Assembly (NCBI RefSeq): GCF_001984175.1
Contig: NZ_MTQP01000052.1
Location: forward strand, 62,001-126,000
Direction of reading: 5' to 3'
From: Saccharothrix sp. ALI-22-I
GTDB taxonomy: Bacteria; Actinomycetota; Actinomycetes; Mycobacteriales; Pseudonocardiaceae
DNA length: 64,000 nucleotides
Position numbers and translations under genes: made by a program. Positions 43,757-52,682 of this stretch are shown one piece after another. Every line of letters begins with the position of its first letter. Within the stretch, counting starts at the first letter, position 1. The notes under the pieces were generated by a model. That model worked only from the letters and a program-made list of their open reading frames with translations, did not search any database and was not told the origin of the DNA.

Positions 43757-45265
43757 TCAGCCCGTGAGAGCGGCCTGGATGGGGCCCATCGCGAAGTAGA
43801 CGACGAACGCCGCCGCCACGATCCACATGAGCGGGTGCACGCTGCGCGCCCGCCCGGTGAGCGCGCGCAGGATGACGTAGCTGACGAAACCCGCGCCGAT
43901 GCCGTTCGCGATGGAGTAGGTGAACGGCATGACCACGATGGTGAGGAACGCGGGCAGGCCGATGGAGAAGTCGGTGAAGTCGATCTCCTTGATCTGCATG
44001 ATCATCAGCGCGCCGACGATGACCAGCGCGGGCGCCGCCGCCTCGATCGGCACCACCGCGTACAGCGGGGTGAGGAACATGGCGCCGATGAACAGCAGGC
44101 CGGTGACGATGTTCGCCAACCCGGTCCGCGCGCCCTCCGCGATACCGGACGCCGATTCGATGTAGACGGTGTTGGACGACGAGGACGCCGCCCCGCCCGC
44201 GACCGCGCCGACACCGTCCACGAACAGCGCCTTCGACACGCCCGGCAGCTGGCCGTCCTTGCCGATGAGCCCGGCTTCCTTGCCCAGGCCGGTCATCGTG
44301 CCGACGGTGTCGAAGAAGTCCGTGAGCACCAGTGTGAACACCAGCAGCGCGGCGGTCAGCGCGGGCACCCTGGTCCACGCGCCGAACGAGACGTCACCGA
44401 GCAGGGAGAGGTCGGGCAGCCCGAACACCTGCTCCGGCAGCGCGGGGTAGCCGAGGTTCCAGCCCTTCGGGTCGACGCCCCGGGACGGACCGGCCTTGAC
44501 GATCGCCTCGATCACGATGGACAGCACGGTGGCCGAGAGCACGCCGATCAGGATCGCGCCCTTGACCTTGCGGGCGACCAGGATGCCGGTGACGACCAGG
44601 CCGACCACGAACACCAGCGTCGGCCACGACGCGATCGACCCGTTGATGCCCAGTCCGACCGGCACGGTCGTGCCCGCCGCGTCCGGCAGCCGCCGCACGA
44701 ACCCGGCGTCGACCAGCCCGATGAAGCAGATGAACAGGCCGATGCCGACCGCGATGGCCGCCTTCAGCTCCGCCGGCACCGCGTTGAACACGGCCGTGCG
44801 GACGCCCGTGACGACCAGCAGCAGCACCACCAGCCCGTTGACCACGACCAGGCCCATCGCCTCGGGCCACGACATCTGCGGCACGATCGTGACCGCCACG
44901 AACGAGTTGATGCCCAGGCCGGTGGCCAGCGCGAACGGGTAGTTGGCCACGAGTCCGAACAGGATCGTCATGACCCCCGCGACCAACGCCGTCACCGCCG
45001 CCACCTGCGGGATGGTGAGGATGTTGCCGAGCACGTCGACCTTCGCGCCGGGGTCGTCGGCCGCGAAGCTGCCCAGGATCAACGGGTTCAGCACCACGAT
45101 GTAGGCCATGGTCACGAACGTGACCAGGCCACCGCGCAACTCGCGGCCGACCGAGGAGCCGCGTTCGGAGATCTTGAAGAAGCCGTCCAACTTGGAACGG
45201 GCAGGACCCGCGGGCGATGTCTCGGCGGGGGATGCCCCGGCGGCGGGTGTCTCGGCGGCGGCCAT
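43757..45265 (-). CDS. NCS2-family purine permease (AzgA-like)
   Basis: A 502-residue transporter with about 13 helices. GLGINSFVAVTIV, LTDFFDTVGTMTGL and the GGAASSSSNTVYIESASG segment are typical of the AzgA branch transporting adenine, guanine or hypoxanthine. Start ATG 45265 has AAGGAG at the right spacing. It is divergent from DUF2530, with a palindrome between them. Confidence 0.92.
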   Translation of the reverse strand: MAAAETPAAGASPAETSPAGPARSKLDGFFKISERGSSVGRELRGGLVTFVTMAYIVVLNPLILGSFAADDPGAKVDVLGNILTIPQVAAVTALVAGVMTILFGLVANYPFALATGLGINSFVAVTIVPQMSWPEAMGLVVVNGLVVLLLVVTGVRTAVFNAVPAELKAAIAVGIGLFICFIGLVDAGFVRRLPDAAGTTVPVGLGINGSIASWPTLVFVVGLVVTGILVARKVKGAILIGVLSATVLSIVIEAIVKAGPSRGVDPKGWNLGYPALPEQVFGLPDLSLLGDVSFGAWTRVPALTAALLVFTLVLTDFFDTVGTMTGLGKEAGLIGKDGQLPGVSKALFVDGVGAVAGGAASSSSNTVYIESASGIAEGARTGLANIVTGLLFIGAMFLTPLYAVVPIEAAAPALVIVGALMIMQIKEIDFTDFSIGLPAFLTIVVMPFTYSIANGIGAGFVSYVILRALTGRARSVHPLMWIVAAAFVVYFAMGPIQAALTG

Positions 45266-45319
45266 CTCATCTCCTTGATCGGTGTGGCGAGCAGGCAGAG
45301 CGTGCCCCACCCGTGTTTC

Positions 45320-45336
45320 GGGCAGGTAGCCTGCCC
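45320..45336. promoter_or_regulatory. Palindrome in a divergent promoter
   Basis: GGGCAGG-tag-CCTGCCC is a perfect 7-bp inverted repeat ending 3 bp before the DUF2530 start codon and 55 bp upstream of the purine permease. It could be an operator for a purine-responsive regulator, or a 5' hairpin. Confidence 0.5.
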
Positions 45337-45339
45337 GAC

Positions 45340-45612
45340 GTGGCCGAACAGGACGGAACGACCCTCCCCGCCCCGCCCCCAGCCCCGCCGCCCCTACCGC
45401 CGAAGCTGGCCGACCCCGTGCCCGCGATCGTGGTGGGCACGGGCCTGTGGTTCGTGGCGTTCGTCGTCGTACTGCTGTTCGGTCTCGACACGATCCTGGT
45501 GTGGACGTGCCTGTCCGGCAGCCTGCTGGGGATCATCGGCTACGGCGTCTTCAAGTGGCAACGCTCCGCCGCACGCCGAGGCAGCCGCACCGCCCAACGC
45601 GGGCTGGACTGA
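45340..45612 (+). CDS. DUF2530 small membrane protein
   Basis: 90 residues: a Pro-rich N-terminus (LPAPPPAPPPLPP), then two hydrophobic helices (about 28-49 and 53-70) and a basic tail. Matches DUF2530, conserved in Actinobacteria and located here in the Rv0879c-like position. Start GTG 45340 (VAEQDGTT) overlaps the edge of a palindrome. Function unknown. Confidence 0.78.
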   Translation: MAEQDGTTLPAPPPAPPPLPPKLADPVPAIVVGTGLWFVAFVVVLLFGLDTILVWTCLSGSLLGIIGYGVFKWQRSAARRGSRTAQRGLD

Positions 45613-45650
45613 CCCCCACCGCGCGAGCTGAACCGACCACCCACCGCAGC

Positions 45651-45693
45651 AGGCTGGCACCCCAGCGCAGGCTGGCACCCCAGCGCAGGCTGG
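45651..45693. repeat. 18-bp tandem repeat
   Basis: AGGCTGGCACCCCAGCGC is repeated exactly at 45651-45668 and 45669-45686, with a partial third copy to 45693. It lies in the gene-free gap 45613-45902, downstream of DUF2530. Nothing else is identifiable there before the hairpin element at 45785. Confidence 0.88.
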
Positions 45694-45784
45694 ATTGCGT
45701 GACCGCCCACTACCGTCCACCGCCGCCCAACGCGGGCTGTGTGACCGCCCAACACGGGCCGACCCTCGGCTGAGGGTGAGGGCC

Positions 45785-45876
45785 GGGGCGCCGCGCCTTC
45801 ATTTTTCCGGCAACAAATCCGGGGTTTCCATTCATCCCCGGATTTGGCCGGTTCGCGCGTTCGGGTGATCTTGGCG
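45785..45876 (-). repeat. Conserved-flank hairpin element, copy 2
   Basis: The same GGGGCGCCGCGCC (45785-45797) and CCGGCAAC, then a hairpin AAATCCGGGG (45815-45824) with CCCCGGATTT (45836-45845), then the conserved segment 45852-45876. It ends 26 bp before the stop triplet at 45903, exactly as in copy 1. The stem sequence is unrelated to copy 1 while its ability to pair is kept. Probably a terminator of the GHKL operon. Confidence 0.86.
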
Positions 45877-45902
45877 GCGCGGGTTCGGCGTGATCCAGCA
45901 GG

Positions 45903-48767
45903 TCAGCCCAATAGTACCGAAGGAGTCGGGTCGGCGATCAAGGCGGCGAACGTGTGCCGGTCGGCCCAGCGTCCCGTTGTCCAGGCCAGAGCGCGCGCCA
46001 GCCCTTCGGGGGTGTCGGCGGCGTGCATGACCGACCCCTCCACCCACCACGACACCGAGTGCTCGGCGTCCTCGGCCGCTACGACCAGGTCGTCGTGCAC
46101 GATCAGCGAACCGTCCGGCAGGTCCACGCCGAGCAGGTCGCACGCCAGCCGCACCGCGCCCAGCTCCGACCACACCACCTCGTCGCCCTCGCCGACCACC
46201 GTGCCGGACACCTCCTCGGAGGCGAGCGGCAGGGCGAGGAGTTCGGCCAGGTCGGACGCGTTGCCCGACGCGGCCAGCACCTGGGCGGGCGGCAGCACGC
46301 CGAGCAGCCAGGGCAGGTCCAGCACCAGGACGTCGTCCGCCGACTCGGCGGCACCGGTCAGCACCCGGACGCGGTCCGGTGGTTCGACGCTCACCGAGTC
46401 CGCCACCTCGGCCAGCAACGCGTGCACGCGCAGCACCAGGGCGTCGGACAGCTTGCGCGCCGGGTCACCCAAGCGGGCCAGCAGGTCGGTGACGTCGTCC
46501 TCGTCCACCACGCTCAACGACGTGCGCACACCGGCAGCGGCCAGCACGTGCGGCGGCAGGTCGATCGGCGGCACCACGTCGTACAGGCCTTCCAGCCCGT
46601 CGGCGTCGGGCAGCCGCCACGACCCGAGCGGCACGCCGTCGATGGTCGCGTACCGGGCCAGCCACCAGCCCGTGTAGCCGTCCGGCTCGGCCACCGCGCG
46701 CCACACCACGGGGTCGGCTGCCATCATCGCCAGCGCCTGCGGCCACTTGTCCCGCGCCACCAGGTCCAGGTCACGGATGCCGAGCACCCGCGTCGGCGGC
46801 ACGTCGAACGCGTCCCACCAGTAGCCCTCGTCGGCCAGGTCGTGGTCGGGCTCGGTCGGCGAGTCGTCCTCGACCACGGTGAACCCGTCGATCACGCCGA
46901 CGTCGGTCAGCACCGAACGCGGCCACTCCTCGGCCACCGACGCGTCCAGCACCCCGAACGGCGCGTCCGACTCCAGCACCGACAGCAGCGCCGAGTCCGG
47001 CAGCACGAGTTCGTCCGCGCGCCGCCACTCGCCGTCCGCCGACGGCAACGCCAGCTCCGCCAGCCAGGGCCGACCACCGGCCCGCGACACCAGCCGCAGC
47101 ACGGTCCGCACCAGCTCCGGCCCGTCCAGCGCGGGGTCGTCCAGGCTGCGGTGCACGGCCTCGCGCACCGCGTCGGAGTCCAGCAGTTCGGCCGGACCGG
47201 CTTCGGTCGCGCCGAGGCGCAGCAGCAGCGGGTGCGCCGCCTCCGGGTGCGCGATCCGCAGACCGGACACCGAGAACAGCTCCGAGTCGGTGCCCACGAG
47301 CACCCCGCGCGGGCTGCTCACCAGCCGCCCGTCCACCAGCGGCACGGGCAGGCTGCCCATCTCCTCGCGCGCGGTCGAGTCGACGTCCGCGACGGGCGAC
47401 AGGGCGTCGTACACCTGGTGCCACCACGACGGGTCGCCGCCGACACCGGCCAGCGCCGCGACTACTTCGGACACGCCCAGCCGGGGCACTTCCAGTGCCG
47501 CCAGCGCCTTCGCGTGCGGCGGCAGCGTCAGCTCGTAGTCGAGCAGGCCGGGGATCACGTCCTCCAGCAGCTCGACCAGCTCGAACGACGCGAGGTCCAA
47601 CACCTTCGCGGCGGACGGCGCGGCCCACTCGCCGTCGGCCAGCGGCAGCCACGGGGCCGTCCGCAGCGCCTGGAGAACCCCGGTCCGCAGCCGGTCGTCC
47701 ACTTCGGACAAGGGGAACCCGGGCAGCGGCACCAGCGAGGTCCGCTCGATCGCGGGCAGCGACGCGACCAGCGCCGGGTACGCCAGCGCGGCCTGCTCCA
47801 GCACGAACGACGCCGCCGCGCCCGCCAGCACCCGCCGCCGGGACGGCTCCACCGGCAGGGTCGCGATCAACCGCGCGGGCAGGGACAGCTTCTCGTCGGT
47901 CGGCGTCGGCGCGTGCAGGACGTCACCGGACAGCGGCTCGTCCATCGGCCACGCCCAGCACACCGACCACTGCGGGCGCGACTCCACGCCCGTGACCAGC
48001 GACGACGGCAGTTCGCCGCCGACCCGGCGCACCAGCCACCGCTGCGCGCCGGACGGCCCGGTCAGCACCACGACACCGTCGGCCTCGGACCGCTCCCACG
48101 CGTCCGACCCGACCTCGACGCGCCGCAACCCGGGCAGCGCCAGCAGTAGGTCCGGCACCTGGAGGGCGAACTCGGCCAGCAACCCGGCCTCGTCCACCTT
48201 CAACGGCAGCCGCACCTCGGTGTCGAACCCGTCCGGCAGGTCCGTCTCGTCCGACGGCCACACCAGCCGCAGCACCGGCACGTCACCGCCGCGGACGGAC
48301 GCCAGCGACGGCACCGCCTCCCGCGTGCGGGCGGCGGAGAACGCCACCGAGCCGGACCGGGACACCACCCGCGGCTCGTCGCTCACCGCCAGCACGGCCG
48401 CGAAACCGACACCGAACTGCCCGACCGTGTCCGCGGCCTTCGACGACGCCCGCAGCGAGGCCAGCGCCGCCACACCGGCCGCGTCCAACGGCGTGCCGGT
48501 GTTCGCCGCCCGCAGCTCGCCGTCCACGAGGGACAGTCGCAGCACGCCGGGCGTGTCGCCGGCCGCGTCGGACGCGTTCTGCGCCAGCTCCACCAGCAGC
48601 CGGTCGCGGTAGCCGCCGAGCCTGAGGTCCTCTTCGGCGTTGGCGTCCTCGCGGAACCGCGTGGGCGATCCGCGCCACGCCGCCAGCACCGACTCGCGCA
48701 GCGCCTCGGTGCCGAACGGGTCCGACGCGTCCGACGCGCTGGAAGGGTCCACCGGGTCCGCGCTCAC
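45903..48767 (-). CDS. Sacsin/Hsp90-like GHKL ATPase protein
   Basis: A 954-residue protein with an N-terminal GHKL ATP-binding domain: the N-box is LVELAQNASDA (Mg-binding Asn, as in Hsp90), followed by TGTPLDAAG and GQFGVGFAAVLAVSD. The rest is large and acidic, lacks membrane helices, and matches nothing I recognise beyond the 'sacsin N-terminal ATP-binding-like' description. Start GTG 48767 overlaps the DUF3027 stop by 4 bp. A chaperone-like or nucleic-acid-related ATPase role is inference. It ends at a conserved hairpin element. Confidence 0.85.
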   Translation of the reverse strand: MSADPVDPSSASDASDPFGTEALRESVLAAWRGSPTRFREDANAEEDLRLGGYRDRLLVELAQNASDAAGDTPGVLRLSLVDGELRAANTGTPLDAAGVAALASLRASSKAADTVGQFGVGFAAVLAVSDEPRVVSRSGSVAFSAARTREAVPSLASVRGGDVPVLRLVWPSDETDLPDGFDTEVRLPLKVDEAGLLAEFALQVPDLLLALPGLRRVEVGSDAWERSEADGVVVLTGPSGAQRWLVRRVGGELPSSLVTGVESRPQWSVCWAWPMDEPLSGDVLHAPTPTDEKLSLPARLIATLPVEPSRRRVLAGAAASFVLEQAALAYPALVASLPAIERTSLVPLPGFPLSEVDDRLRTGVLQALRTAPWLPLADGEWAAPSAAKVLDLASFELVELLEDVIPGLLDYELTLPPHAKALAALEVPRLGVSEVVAALAGVGGDPSWWHQVYDALSPVADVDSTAREEMGSLPVPLVDGRLVSSPRGVLVGTDSELFSVSGLRIAHPEAAHPLLLRLGATEAGPAELLDSDAVREAVHRSLDDPALDGPELVRTVLRLVSRAGGRPWLAELALPSADGEWRRADELVLPDSALLSVLESDAPFGVLDASVAEEWPRSVLTDVGVIDGFTVVEDDSPTEPDHDLADEGYWWDAFDVPPTRVLGIRDLDLVARDKWPQALAMMAADPVVWRAVAEPDGYTGWWLARYATIDGVPLGSWRLPDADGLEGLYDVVPPIDLPPHVLAAAGVRTSLSVVDEDDVTDLLARLGDPARKLSDALVLRVHALLAEVADSVSVEPPDRVRVLTGAAESADDVLVLDLPWLLGVLPPAQVLAASGNASDLAELLALPLASEEVSGTVVGEGDEVVWSELGAVRLACDLLGVDLPDGSLIVHDDLVVAAEDAEHSVSWWVEGSVMHAADTPEGLARALAWTTGRWADRHTFAALIADPTPSVLLG

Positions 48768-49564
48768 TTCCCGCTCTCGTCAGCCGACAGGGCCGACGCG
48801 TCACCCGACGGGTTCGCCTCCACGTCCAGCACCGCGTCGTCGTAGACGACCTCGGCGACCGGCACCAGCGGCCCGCCCTCGACCTCGACCTCGGAGTGCG
48901 CGCCGCACCCGTACTCCACGTGCACCACGCGGCCGTCCGCCGGCGTGTACTCGTTCGCGCACACCCCGAAGGCGGCGCCGAGCGAACCGGCGATGCGCTG
49001 GTAGAACCCGCACGTTCCGCAGGTGGCGGGCGCGCTGCGGGCCATCTCGCTGCGCGGCCCGAAGTCACCGCCGTGCCAGCGCTGGGCGGCGTCGAGCACG
49101 CCCTCGCGGGACAGCACCCGCACCCGGCCCAGGCCGACCTCCAGGGCGACCTCTTCGACCGCCGGGTCGTCCGAGGCCACGTACCCGGGCGCCAGGCGCG
49201 GGTCGTCCTCGGGGGTGGGCAGCAGGTCGCCGACACCGAGGTCCCCGGCGCGGACCCGCTCGTGCCACGGCACCCAGTCGGGCGCGACCAGCGCGTCCTC
49301 GCCGGGCAGGAGCACGACCTCGCTCACCGACAGCGGCGTGCCCTCGCCCGCGAAGGCGACGGTGACGGCCCAGTTCCAGCCGCGGTAGCCCGCGTGCTCG
49401 GCCTCGAACAGGTGGGTGGCCGACACCTGGTCCTCGGCCACCGTGCCCACGTGGTCGCCGACGCGGTCCGCGCCCGCCTCCTCTTGTGCGGCGGCCCGGG
49501 CGAGCCGGACTGCCGCGGGATCGGCGAGCGCTGGATTGGGCTGCTGGGTCGGCGTGGCGGTCAC
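48764..49564 (-). CDS. DUF3027 protein with zinc-ribbon-like cysteines
   Basis: A 266-residue soluble protein of the actinobacterial DUF3027 family. Near the C-terminus ATCGTCGFYQRI, GVCANEYTPADGR and YGCGAHSE supply four Cys and a His that could bind zinc. AEHAGYRGWNWAVTV is a conserved middle segment. Start GTG 49564; the longer open frame passes through a 53-bp tandem duplication. First gene of a two-gene operon with the GHKL ATPase. Counterpart of mycobacterial Rv0877 by position (recalled). Function unknown. Confidence 0.82.
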   Translation of the reverse strand: MTATPTQQPNPALADPAAVRLARAAAQEEAGADRVGDHVGTVAEDQVSATHLFEAEHAGYRGWNWAVTVAFAGEGTPLSVSEVVLLPGEDALVAPDWVPWHERVRAGDLGVGDLLPTPEDDPRLAPGYVASDDPAVEEVALEVGLGRVRVLSREGVLDAAQRWHGGDFGPRSEMARSAPATCGTCGFYQRIAGSLGAAFGVCANEYTPADGRVVHVEYGCGAHSEVEVEGGPLVPVAEVVYDDAVLDVEANPSGDASALSADESGK

Positions 49565-49570
49565 AGGTGA

Positions 49571-49673
49571 ATTGTGCCGCACGGCTTCGCGGCGCCGCGC
49601 ACACGTGCCACCCTTTCGGATGGATTGTGCCGCACGGCTTCGCGGCGCCGCGCACACGTGCCACCCTTTCGGA
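49571..49673. repeat. Tandem 50-bp duplication in a divergent promoter
   Basis: The 50 bp at 49571-49620 are repeated without mismatch at 49624-49673, a 53-bp period. Each copy begins ATTGTGCCGCACGGCTTC and ends CCACCCTTTCGGA. Together they fill the 110-bp gap between DUF3027 and the glutaminyl cyclase, so both promoters lie within or across the repeat. The identity suggests recent duplication or ongoing homogenisation. Confidence 0.95.
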
Positions 49674-49674
49674 C

Positions 49675-50451
49675 GTGCGATGGCTCCTGATGGCAGTGCT
49701 CTTCGTCCTGTCGGCGGCTTGCGCGACCCCGCCCGACCCACCGGCGGCGGCGGCGTCGCCGGCCGGCCCGACGCGGGTCGAAGTGCTCGGCACGGTGCCC
49801 CACGATCCCGAGGCGTTCACCCAGGGGTTGGAGCTGGTGGACGGCGTGCTGTACGAGGGCACGGGCCTGGAGGGGCAGTCGTCACTGCGCCGGGTGAACC
49901 CGCGGACGGGCGAGGTGGAGCGACGCGTCGACCTGCCGGACTCGCTGTTCGGCGAGGGCATCACGGTGGTCGGCGACCGGATCTGGCAGATCACCTGGCG
50001 GAACGGCGTGGCCATGGAGCGGGACCGGACCACGCTCGAAGAAGTGAGGCGCGTCACCTATGAGGGTGAAGGCTGGGGGCTGTGCCATGACGGCGACCGG
50101 CTGGTGATGAGCGACGGGTCGGACCGGCTGACGTTCCGCGACCCGGAGTCGTTCGCCGAGACCGGCACGGTGGCCGTGCGCCGCGGCGGGCAGCCGGTCA
50201 CCCGCCTGAACGAGCTGGAGTGCGTCGGCGGCCAGGTGTGGGCGAACGTCTGGCAGACCGACAAGGTGGTGCGCATCGACCCCACCAACGGCAAGGTCAC
50301 CGACACCGTCGACCTGAGCGGGGTCCGGCCGGCCGACGTGCCGAAGAGCGACGTGCTCAACGGCATCGCCGCCGTGCCGGGCACCGACGAGTTCCTGGTC
50401 ACCGGCAAGAACTGGCCGACGATGTTCCGGGTCAGGTTCACCGGGGGGTGA
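49675..50451 (+). CDS. Glutaminyl-peptide cyclotransferase, lipoprotein
   Basis: A 258-residue exported enzyme of the plant/bacterial beta-propeller type, converting N-terminal Gln to pyroglutamate. The signal peptide ends LSAAC (lipobox). Blades include HDPEAFTQGLELVDGVLYEGTGLEGQS, GEGITVVGDRIWQITW and LNELECVGGQVWANVWQTD. Start GTG 49675 lies 1 bp after the tandem duplication, with no RBS, so the message may be leaderless. Confidence 0.88.
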   Translation: MRWLLMAVLFVLSAACATPPDPPAAAASPAGPTRVEVLGTVPHDPEAFTQGLELVDGVLYEGTGLEGQSSLRRVNPRTGEVERRVDLPDSLFGEGITVVGDRIWQITWRNGVAMERDRTTLEEVRRVTYEGEGWGLCHDGDRLVMSDGSDRLTFRDPESFAETGTVAVRRGGQPVTRLNELECVGGQVWANVWQTDKVVRIDPTNGKVTDTVDLSGVRPADVPKSDVLNGIAAVPGTDEFLVTGKNWPTMFRVRFTGG

Positions 50452-50512
50452 GCCTCCGGGTGGCAGCGGCAATCTGTGGGACAGCCCGCACCTGGTGAGG
50501 CAGGATTGGGGC

Positions 50513-52084
50513 GTGACACCCCCTCGGCCGGAAGACCAGTCGCGGCGGTACCCGTGGGAGGACGACGAGTACAAGCCGCGCACCCGGCCGTACCCGACAC
50601 CGGGACCACCGCCGCCCCCTCCGCCGCACGGTGAGCCGCCACCACCGCCACCGCCCCGGACCCCCTGGAACCAGTCGCGTGACGACCGCGAGTCCGCGCG
50701 CTTCACGCCACGGCCGGGCGAGGACAAGCCGACCGTGCCGACGCTGCCGAAGAAGCTCACCGTCACCCGGGTCATGTGGTTCCGGGCCAAGCAGCTCAGC
50801 AGCCAGGCGCTGGCCACGTTCCGCAAGGCCGCGCACGCCGACGGCGCCAAGCAGTCCGGCCTGTCGTCGCTGACCTACGCGGTGATGCTGAACTACGCGG
50901 CCGACGCGGCGATGGCGGTCGCGCTGGCCAACACCCTGTTCTTCTCCGCCGCCGCGGGCGAGAGCCGCGGCAAGGTCGCGCTCTACCTGCTGATCACGGT
51001 GGCGCCGTTCGCGCTGGTCGCGCCGGTCATCGGCCCGGCGCTGGACCGCATCCAGCACGGCAGGCGGGTGGCGTTGGCCGCGTCCTGCGTGCTGCGGATC
51101 TTCCTGTCCATCGTGATGGCGCTGAACTTCGACAACTGGGGCCTGTACCCGGCGGCCCTGGGCAGCATGGTGCTGTCCAAGTCGTTCATGGTGCTCAAGG
51201 CCGCGATCACACCGCGCGTGCTGCCGCGGGACATCACGCTGTCCAAGACCAACGCCCGGATGACGGTGTTCGGCCTGGTCGCGGGCGGTGTGTTCGGCGC
51301 GGTCGCGGCCGGGTTCGCGAACCTGTTCGGCTCGCCCGGCGCGCTGTGGTGCACGGCCGTGCTGTGCCTGGCCAACGCGTACTACTGCCTGCGCATCCCG
51401 TCGTGGGTGGAGGTCACCGAGGGCGAGGTGCCCGCGTCGCTGCGGGCGACGCCGAAGCCGAAGCGGCAGCCGTTGGGGCGCACGGTCGTGGTGGCGCTGT
51501 GGGGCAACGGTTCGATCCGGATGCTGACCGGGTTCCTGATGCTGTTCGCCGCGTTCGTGGTGCGCGCCCAGACCGAGGGTGACGCGTTCATGCAGTTGCT
51601 GCTGCTGGGCGTGATCGCGGCGGCGGCCGGCATCGGCAGCTTCCTCGGCAACGCGGTGGGCGCGCGGCTGCACTTCGGCGCGCCCGACCAGGTGGTCATC
51701 GGCTGCCTGATCGCGACGCTGGCGTCGACGGTGCTGGCGGCCGTGCTGTCGGGGCTGGTGACGGCGGCGGTGGTCGGCCTGGTCGGCGCGACCGCGAGTT
51801 CGCTGGCCAAGGTGTCGCTGGACGCAGTCATCCAGGACGACGTGCCGGACGAGTCGCGGGCGTCCGCGTTCGGGCGGTCGGAGACGATCCTCCAGCTCGG
51901 CTGGGTGTTCGGCGGGACGCTGGGCGTGCTGCTGCCGACCGAGTACTGGGTCGGGTTCACCGTGCTGTCGGTGCTGCTCGCGGTGGGGTTGGCGCAGACG
52001 ATCCAGACCCGGCGCGGGGCGACGCTGATCCCGGGGCTGGGCGGCGACCGGCCGTTGCGGGCCGCTCCCGTCTTCCCCCGGTAG
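50513..52084 (+). CDS. MFS transporter with proline-rich N-terminus
   Basis: About 523 residues. The first 75 are cytosolic and proline-rich (two PPPPPP runs), followed by a KLTVTRVMWFRAKQLSSQA helix and about 12 membrane helices. Position matches the mycobacterial Rv0876c transporter (recalled). Start GTG 50513 is preferred; GTG 50495 is possible. Substrate unknown. The proline-rich tail is an unusual addition and could tether a partner. Confidence 0.82.
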   Translation: MTPPRPEDQSRRYPWEDDEYKPRTRPYPTPGPPPPPPPHGEPPPPPPPRTPWNQSRDDRESARFTPRPGEDKPTVPTLPKKLTVTRVMWFRAKQLSSQALATFRKAAHADGAKQSGLSSLTYAVMLNYAADAAMAVALANTLFFSAAAGESRGKVALYLLITVAPFALVAPVIGPALDRIQHGRRVALAASCVLRIFLSIVMALNFDNWGLYPAALGSMVLSKSFMVLKAAITPRVLPRDITLSKTNARMTVFGLVAGGVFGAVAAGFANLFGSPGALWCTAVLCLANAYYCLRIPSWVEVTEGEVPASLRATPKPKRQPLGRTVVVALWGNGSIRMLTGFLMLFAAFVVRAQTEGDAFMQLLLLGVIAAAAGIGSFLGNAVGARLHFGAPDQVVIGCLIATLASTVLAAVLSGLVTAAVVGLVGATASSLAKVSLDAVIQDDVPDESRASAFGRSETILQLGWVFGGTLGVLLPTEYWVGFTVLSVLLAVGLAQTIQTRRGATLIPGLGGDRPLRAAPVFPR

Positions 52085-52168
52085 TGAATCCCTGGCAGGG
52101 AATTCCCCGGTAGTGAATTCCGTCGGCGGTGAACTCCCCCGGGAAGGCACCACGTAGGCTCGGCTGCC

Positions 52169-52642
52169 GTGCGCCGAGTCCTGCTCCCCCTGTTGCTGCT
52201 GGTCCTGGTCGGTTGTGCGGCCCCCGTGGACCCCGAGGTGACGTTCTACGCCGACGGGAAGGCGATCAACGTCAAGCCGTCCCAGTACTGCGACCTCCAG
52301 TCGGAGAACTGCGAGGTGGACGCCGCCGCCGTCGGCGTGCTGCGGGTGCGTCCGGGCAGGCCGGTGCAGATCTCCGTGCCGGGCGAGCTGGCCGAGACCG
52401 CGTGGTCGGTGAAGTTCACCTACCGCAACGGGCGCGGCGAGCCGCAGGAGCCGTTGCGCAGCAAGCTGTTCACCTCACGCGACCCCAAGTACGCGTACAC
52501 GCTCGTGCTGCCGAACCCCGACGACCAGTTGGAGAGCGTCGAGGTCCAGCAGTACGGCGCGCGCATCGAGACCAGCACCACGGGCGCGTTCGACTTCGTC
52601 GCCCGTGGCACCTGGGTGTTGTCCGTGGACGATCGCGGCTGA
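52169..52642 (+). CDS. DUF2771 family lipoprotein
   Basis: 157 residues: the signal peptide ends LLLLVLVGC (lipobox), followed by a beta-rich domain with a Cys pair (YCDLQSENCEVD). It matches DUF2771, found in this position (Rv0875c-like) in mycobacteria. Start GTG 52169. Function unknown. Just upstream, CCCCGGTAGTGAAT is repeated 30 bp apart, at 52076 and 52106, the first copy overlapping the end of the MFS gene. Confidence 0.8.
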   Translation: MRRVLLPLLLLVLVGCAAPVDPEVTFYADGKAINVKPSQYCDLQSENCEVDAAAVGVLRVRPGRPVQISVPGELAETAWSVKFTYRNGRGEPQEPLRSKLFTSRDPKYAYTLVLPNPDDQLESVEVQQYGARIETSTTGAFDFVARGTWVLSVDDRG

Positions 52643-52682
52643 AATCGCAGCTGACGACGATCGCGGCTGATCTGCGGCTGGT

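Noticed and set aside
45903..48767. GHKL protein as HtpG or a histidine kinase
   Set aside because: It lacks the middle and C-terminal Hsp90 domains and any H-box or membrane segment; only the ATP-binding part is shared.
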